64,000 nucleotides of DNA, taken from Reticulitermes lucifugus. Lineage: Eukaryota > Arthropoda > Insecta > Blattodea > Rhinotermitidae. The notes beneath the pieces were generated by a model. That model was not told the DNA's origin. It did no database searches and saw nothing but the letters and a program-made list of their open reading frames with translations. A program made the position numbers and the translations under genes. Shown in pieces: positions 58,695 through 64,000 of this stretch. Location: NCBI GenBank assembly GCA_026260175.1, contig JAKCWW010001014.1:19855-83854 (forward strand), written 5' to 3'. Each line of letters opens with the position of its first letter. Within the stretch, counting starts at the first letter, position 1.

Positions 58695-58950
58695 GTTTTC
58701 TTCCAACGGCTAGACAGCCCTATTGGGCCTAGGCCTCCTGGTTGTCGAAGCTTCACGATCACACTCAGACACACCACATTCTGTAGGACTCCTCTGGACG
58801 AATGATCACACCTCACAGAGACCTCTACCTGAAAACTCACAACACTCCCAACAGACAAACATTCATGCCCCCGTCGGGATTCGAACCCAAATCTCAGCAA
58901 GCGAGCGGCCGCAGACCCACAGCTTAGACCCCACGGCCACTGGGATCACG
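58695..58950 (-). mobile_element. SINE C, type 1 tail, next to mariner remnant
   Basis: The minus strand has the head with ggccgtggggtctaag, gcggccgctcgcttgc, B-box gggttcgaatcccgac, body gatcattcgtccagagg, and tail cctaggcccaatagggctg. The body shows a short deletion after cctctgtgag. It lies 5' of the mariner pseudogene. Confidence 0.9.
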
Positions 58951-58954
58951 TGTG

Positions 58955-60885
58955 CCTGTTACATGGTGAAATAAACGGCCTGATTATGCTATTACATGTG
59001 AGATATGCCTTTACCTAATTTTTTAAAAGTGCCTTGTACTACTAAACACAGCCTAATTGATTCATAGATGTTTATTTCCAACTAATTGCACAATTGGTTT
59101 TAATGCTTCTACATGTTTCGGCTGTAAACTAAAGCCATTCATTTATGGAGTACACACCGAGTACGTAACTCTGGGATTTCCACTTTACTATAACCTGGAG
59201 AGAAATCCCATATCACCAGATATTTGGATAGTACATATGACGTAATTTTAATACTTCACTTGTGTTATAAATTTAATGCGATTTTAATAATACTGTATAT
59301 TTATGGAATTACACTAATATGTATAAAGATTTTACCATTTATATATGACAACGTGTATAGTACGCTGTACATGTTTTCAACACACATTTACAGGCAAAAC
59401 ACGTAGCAGCATAAAACCAATTGTGCAATAAGTTGGAAAGAAACTTGTATATATAAGACAATTGCATGGAAAATGTACAATATTAAATTTACGATATTAA
59501 ACCGCCTAAATTACTTAATTTAATGTGCTGTCGTCTATAGTGTAATGGTGGCTGAGCGAGCTTTTGTGGTGGATAAAACACAGCACCATCCACTGTAGAA
59601 TCTTGAAGTTTCGTACACTGACAGGATTTTGTGAGTTTCATTTGTCCAAATTTCAATGGGTTTTGAATTTAACATGATATAGTTGTGATATAAATTCATT
59701 CGCTTGGCTGTACAGCAACATGGATATAGCGAAACTCCTTTTCATTGAAGGCTTTATTTATTTAATTAATATTCCCATTTTGAAACTGGCGATAAAAACT
59801 GAAAAATCTATCAGATTATTTCGATTTACAAGACCACTTCATTTCTCCTCCACACTTGGTTCAAATATCGGAATAAAAAATTTAATCCATTCAAACATGG
59901 TGAGTTCAATGAGAATGATGTAAACTTGAAGGAAACAATTTGACGAACCACCGAAGTTTGCGGACCACCATTTGAAAATCTTTCCATTTACTGGTTTAAA
60001 GTGAAATCTGTTTTGATATTTTTCCTTAGACAGGCGGTAGAATAGAAAATATTCCGAGAGAAGAGCTTCAGTGTTTACCTCGTTAGAATGGGTCCACAGG
60101 AACTTATTGTTTATGCAAGTCATACATGAAGAGCGCGGCGTCTAAGCTGATGGATGACTCGGCTCCACAGAGCTAGACGACCGTGCTTCCGTCAATCCGA
60201 CCGACGGTCACGGATGTCACCAACAAATTACTTGGGTGAATATCCTGCAGTTCATGGGCCTGACCTCGTATTATACGAACAAAATTTCGGTCCAGGGAGT
60301 TTATTACGTTCCTCAATGGCCAATAACTTTTGCCGATCTTTATCACGGATAGCCCACCATTTATCTACGTCTTTTTATAATGAAAACTCCAGTGTAACGC
60401 TTCGGTGAAAATGCGTGCTTTATAGTTTTGTAGATTTCTTATATAATTCATTACTGTAACGGAATACAAGTTCGTGACCGCTATTAACTTGCATTATTGC
60501 TTTCTGTTCGTTTCGTATAATGTCTATTCCATAAAACATGTCAGAATGTTAAAGAGATTTCGTCAACTAAAACCCAGATTCTACTTTATAGTCTATCTAC
60601 CCTCTTAAATGCTTACTAAAATCAATATTCTCTCAGTTTAAAGGCGTAAGAGAGACTAAACAGGTTGTACATAGAATGAACGTAAAAATCTAAGTGAATA
60701 TTACATTGTTAGGTCTAAAAAGTATCATAATCATAATCACGATAAAACAGGCTTTTTATTCCTGACAGAAGCGGCATCTCTCTTGGCCGGTCTACATTGG
60801 GTCTGGAATCAGCCCGCCTGACAATGCGTACCTGAGCCTTTTTCAATGGAGATAAAGCGTACACAACGTGAAGCTGAACACTCAC
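58955..60885. other. Unassigned AT-rich sequence
   Basis: 60130-60400 is less AT-rich with an 84-codon plus frame without a motif. Nothing else except the module at 59085-59165. Confidence 0.35.
59085..59165 (-). repeat. Hairpin-CCGAAACATGTA module (copy of 1752 family)
   Basis: The minus strand reads AATGAATGGCTTTAG, then ACAGCCGAAACATGTAG. The GGCT/AGCC stem and CGAAAC are intact; the upstream CTGATGA has decayed to AAATGA. Confidence 0.45.
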
Positions 60886-60888
60886 CTT

Positions 60889-60890
<2 letters not shown>

Positions 60891-60927
<37 letters not shown>
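60891..60927. repeat. (CTA)12 microsatellite
   Basis: Uninterrupted cta triplets; in translation this gives poly-Leu or poly-Ser frames, which are artefacts. Confidence 0.95.
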
Positions 60928-60929
<2 letters not shown>

Positions 60930-60934
60930 ATACT

Positions 60935-62440
60935 AACAGTACTAATAATAATACGCATAGTTACTGACCAGCAGAGGTGGAACACGGACAAAACTTCACA
61001 CTACGTAGAAAAGCCTTGGCAGTTACCAACACGCATAGGTGTAATGAGTTGAAAGACAATATCATCAGTGATATTTTATTATTAAGCCATGTTATCTATG
61101 TTACAGATGTACTTGTAAGTTACAGTTGCATTATCCAGTATCTCCTTAATTGGCTGAATGTATCTATCTGTCCGTCTGTCCACATTTATAGTCCACATAT
61201 TAGTTTGGCGACCTTCGCGAAATTCAGCACAGACGTCATGTCACTGGAGGTCACCTTACCTACGCAGATTTAAACTCACTTTCTTTGGCAAAATATGCCA
61301 CCAACATGAAGGCCATATGTATACTTGAGAGTCATTCAATACAGGGTGTAGAAAGTCTGAATAAAAGCGAGTTCTAAAAAAAATTGACCTTCATTTGCAT
61401 CAGCTAGAGCTAATTTTCTGAAGATTTTGTCAAAGGTGTTGAAACACTTTCTATGTTTATATTATATACACACGTTAGCAGATTGTGTATGAAGGATCAG
61501 ATTCTTGGTACCAAAGTAATGGAAGGAAAGAACCGGAAAATATCAGGCAGCTTATTATAGAAAGGACCCAGCCTAATCACATGAAAGTGACGACATCGTT
61601 ACAAATCATACATCTCTTTTTTCTGTCAGATAAACTGCTCTTAAAATGGCCAAAACTAAGAATTCAAAACGATTCTTTTTTTGCTTTTAGAGAGAGACAG
61701 CAGTCATCTCTGACAGTATAAATCCTCAACGTCTTCTTTTACGAAAAAGATTAAAATAATCGTCCAGGAAAATAATTTGTGGTAGTTTCTATCTATACAT
61801 TTTAAAACTGTTTCACTATTGTAATTCTGCGTATTCACTCCGCTCATGTTATTATGCTTACCTATAAAAATATTCCAATTATGTTTGTCTGACTCATATG
61901 TTTCATATATATATATATATAGGGGTTTATTTTGACACACTTAATGTTATGAAACTTAATTATCGCGGCACCGTGTCAGCTCCGGTACAGAGACACAAGT
62001 TACACCCAAAAAAATATTGAAACAAAATTTTATATATTTTAACGTAGCTTATTTTCCGTTTGTCTACGATTTAAAGTCTATTTAGCTGTACTGCATATTC
62101 CGGACTATCAACACACTGAATACATGAATCTATCAAATACAATAATTAAAACTGTTATATATGAACTAACATAATATGCAGTGACATTTCGTCCAGAGTG
62201 TACATAATGTTTGCTTTGCCGTATTCGTTTCTCCAAATTTCTTTTTTAGTAAGAGATAAGAGGTACAGCACCTAAAAGCGAGGTGGCAGCTTACACCTTG
62301 CCATGTTCATGTCTGCGATTCTCATCTTCAGTTTGAGATTTGAGGTTTTCTAGGCGGCGACTATATGTACGATATTAATGTGTTCTGGGATATAACGTAA
62401 TGTAATTTGATAGAAACGTACCAACGCCTTCATCTCCATA
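60935..62440. other. Unassigned AT-rich sequence
   Basis: Contains atgtatctatctgtccgtctgtcc near 61157-61180, which may be a minus-strand trace of the GGACAGACGG repeat, and a TA run at 61905-61920. No gene recognised. Confidence 0.35.
61905..61920. repeat. (TA)8 run
   Basis: Short uninterrupted ta run. Confidence 0.9.
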
Positions 62441-62444
62441 ATTT

Positions 62445-62510
62445 TACATCCTGAAGAAGGCAGCATTAGGTTCCCCGAAACCATTCGTACCTATCTATCG
62501 GTCTACGCAA
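62445..62510 (+). repeat. CTGAAGA-CCGAAAC module
   Basis: cctgaagaaggcagcattag, then gttccccgaaaccattcgta. Same order of elements as the other modules but with a weak stem. Confidence 0.4.
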
Positions 62511-62514
62511 CGTG

Positions 62515-63035
62515 ACGTTCAAGAAGACAATAATAATCTATACTCATCTTCATTATTTAGCATGCAACCTAACAGACGTGCAATTATGACAGTTCTTTTT
62601 TTCACAGTATTATTTTCACAGTTCTATTTCACTAACCTTCTAATTCCTCTACGCTACCACAGGACTGCTTAAGCCAATTTTAAACACAAAGTGTAACAAA
62701 CTTGGACAAAGAGAGTAAGCGAAAAAATAAAAAAAAATCCTGAGAACGAGAGACGGTAATAAATGCGGGTGAAATTTATAAACTCTGCAATAATAGCATG
62801 AATTCAAACATAATAGACATACACCAGACCCAATTGTTTTATTCATCGCAAAGAAATTCGCATACAAGTTACAGCATTTTGGATCAGAGACCCATTAACC
62901 AAAATATTTATGGGCAAGAAATAGGAGATAATACATAAGAAAGGCCTGGTAGCATGTTATTCTTCTGTTAAATAATTTTTACCTCGGCATAATTATGGAA
63001 TTATGATTTAATTCTCGGCAGGTTAGTGATCTGTC
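62515..63035. other. Unassigned AT-rich sequence
   Basis: Nothing recognised. Confidence 0.4.
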
Positions 63036-63039
63036 CCTT

Positions 63040-63240
63040 TGCAAAAGCAGCCATTCCGACACTGGTGCCCACTCAGCTTTCTATTCAACGCGTACCGGGG
63101 TATTTCCCAGGGTGTAAAGTGGCCGAGACGTGAAGGTGCGCGATTACTTCCCTCTACTGACGAGGTAAAGGCAGAGCGGTGCTTCAACTCCACATTCCCA
63201 TAATCCATCAAGGCATACACACGGTCAACTTTACATTTGA
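63040..63240 (+). mobile_element. SINE B, 5' truncated
   Basis: Central domain ggtgcccactcagctttcta, cgtaccggggtatttcccag, ggtgtaaagtggccgagacg, gtgaaggtgcgcgatta; tail gaggtaaaggcagagcggt with ccatcaaggcatacac and ggtcaactttacattt. No tRNA head. Confidence 0.88.
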
Positions 63241-63244
63241 CCCT

Positions 63245-64000
63245 AAAGTACTGAAATAGACACAAGTATTGTAGTAAATGTCCCAGAACGAAAAAGACTT
63301 CTGAAGTCGAGAGGGTCTTATTGGAATGTGATTACAGTAACTAGGAAGAACCATCATTACAGTTACACCAATTATTATACTTCATGTATTTTGTTCTTCA
63401 GTAGGCTTATTCTCTATCCCTGTTATTTAAGGGCTGTAAATTCCGAAACTGCTAATGCGGAACAAAGGAAATTAGGAGGCACAAAAAGATATCAAGAAGT
63501 GTAAGCTTCTGTGAGGTAGCTGGTTCAGTAATACTTATTCGAAGAGGTTCCTTTTCATGCAACATAAGTTATTTCATTTATCGTCTCTAGCTTTATGAAA
63601 CTATAAAGTTACACTGACTCAGAAATTAAATTTTAGAAAGTAATGTATGGAAAAATAAAAAGGAGAAAAACAACGAGTAAACAATCGGAATTATAAAAAA
63701 TGCAATATTTAATAAATAAATATGAAAATCTTAACATTGCAAGAATGTGCACTAGTAGATGCTGTTCAAATTAACTATCTTATAAAATACAAGTTATACT
63801 GGGTACACAGAAAAAAGTAAACTTCACGTCACGCAAACAGGCTAATTTAATTGCAAATTTATATAAGGAAAACTGTCAAATATCGCAATTGAACATAACA
63901 GTACATACAGAAGTCAAAACTGGTCCTCGACCTTCACATAAAAATCGGGGTAGGTAGTGTCGGAGTCACTACCGCTGAGGTTTTTGGCGGAAAACGTCTT
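63245..64000. other. Unassigned AT-rich sequence
   Basis: Nothing recognised up to the window end. Confidence 0.4.

Noticed and set aside
60809-61052. Frames with poly-Ser and poly-Leu
   Set aside because: They are translations of the (CTA)n microsatellite.

Overview
The window looks like intergenic or intronic DNA from an insect with a large, repeat-rich nuclear genome. The evidence is AT-rich sequence, many decayed tRNA-derived SINEs with target-site duplications, mariner, hAT and pogo-type DNA transposon remnants, several fragments of one non-LTR reverse transcriptase, microsatellites, and two runs of N. The reverse-transcriptase peptide style and one coding-like repeat at 36354 remind me of cockroach and termite repeats. 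That is memory, so the order (Blattodea) is a weak inference. Nothing prokaryotic, viral or organellar was seen. No open reading frame exceeds 138 codons, and no conserved host protein, rRNA or free-standing tRNA gene could be recognised.

Layout. 1-4.4 kb: a mariner C-terminal remnant on the minus strand, a 44-bp tandem duplication, and small dispersed repeats. 6.4-7.7 kb: a degenerate array of about 40-bp units, interrupted by two SINEs. 10-13.2 kb: a shortened SINE, two copies of a dispersed repeat carrying a CCGAAAC motif, and a 225-bp fold-back element. 13.6-18.8 kb: SINEs, a reverse-transcriptase fragment, and a clean 432-bp hAT-type element with a perfect 8-bp target duplication. 21.4-26 kb: SINEs and a pogo-like miniature element. 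30.6-38.6 kb is the densest mobile-element cluster: a tRNA-Glu-like SINE with a perfect 13-bp duplication, two more reverse-transcriptase pseudogenes, a 998-bp hAT remnant nested in an older coding-like repeat, and a 333-bp pogo-like element. 42-53.2 kb: SINEs, a 212-bp TIR element with an 8-bp duplication, and a long CA run. 53.8-59 kb: more SINEs and a nearly full-length but broken mariner. 59-64 kb: sparse simple repeats and one SINE fragment.

There is no gene network to describe. The coherent picture is a sequence landscape built by at least four SINE families (called A to D here), one non-LTR lineage and several cut-and-paste families. Two SINE families (A and B) appear to share a central domain. 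SINE C exists with two different 3' ends. The remainder is low-identity, AT-rich DNA in which I see no structure.
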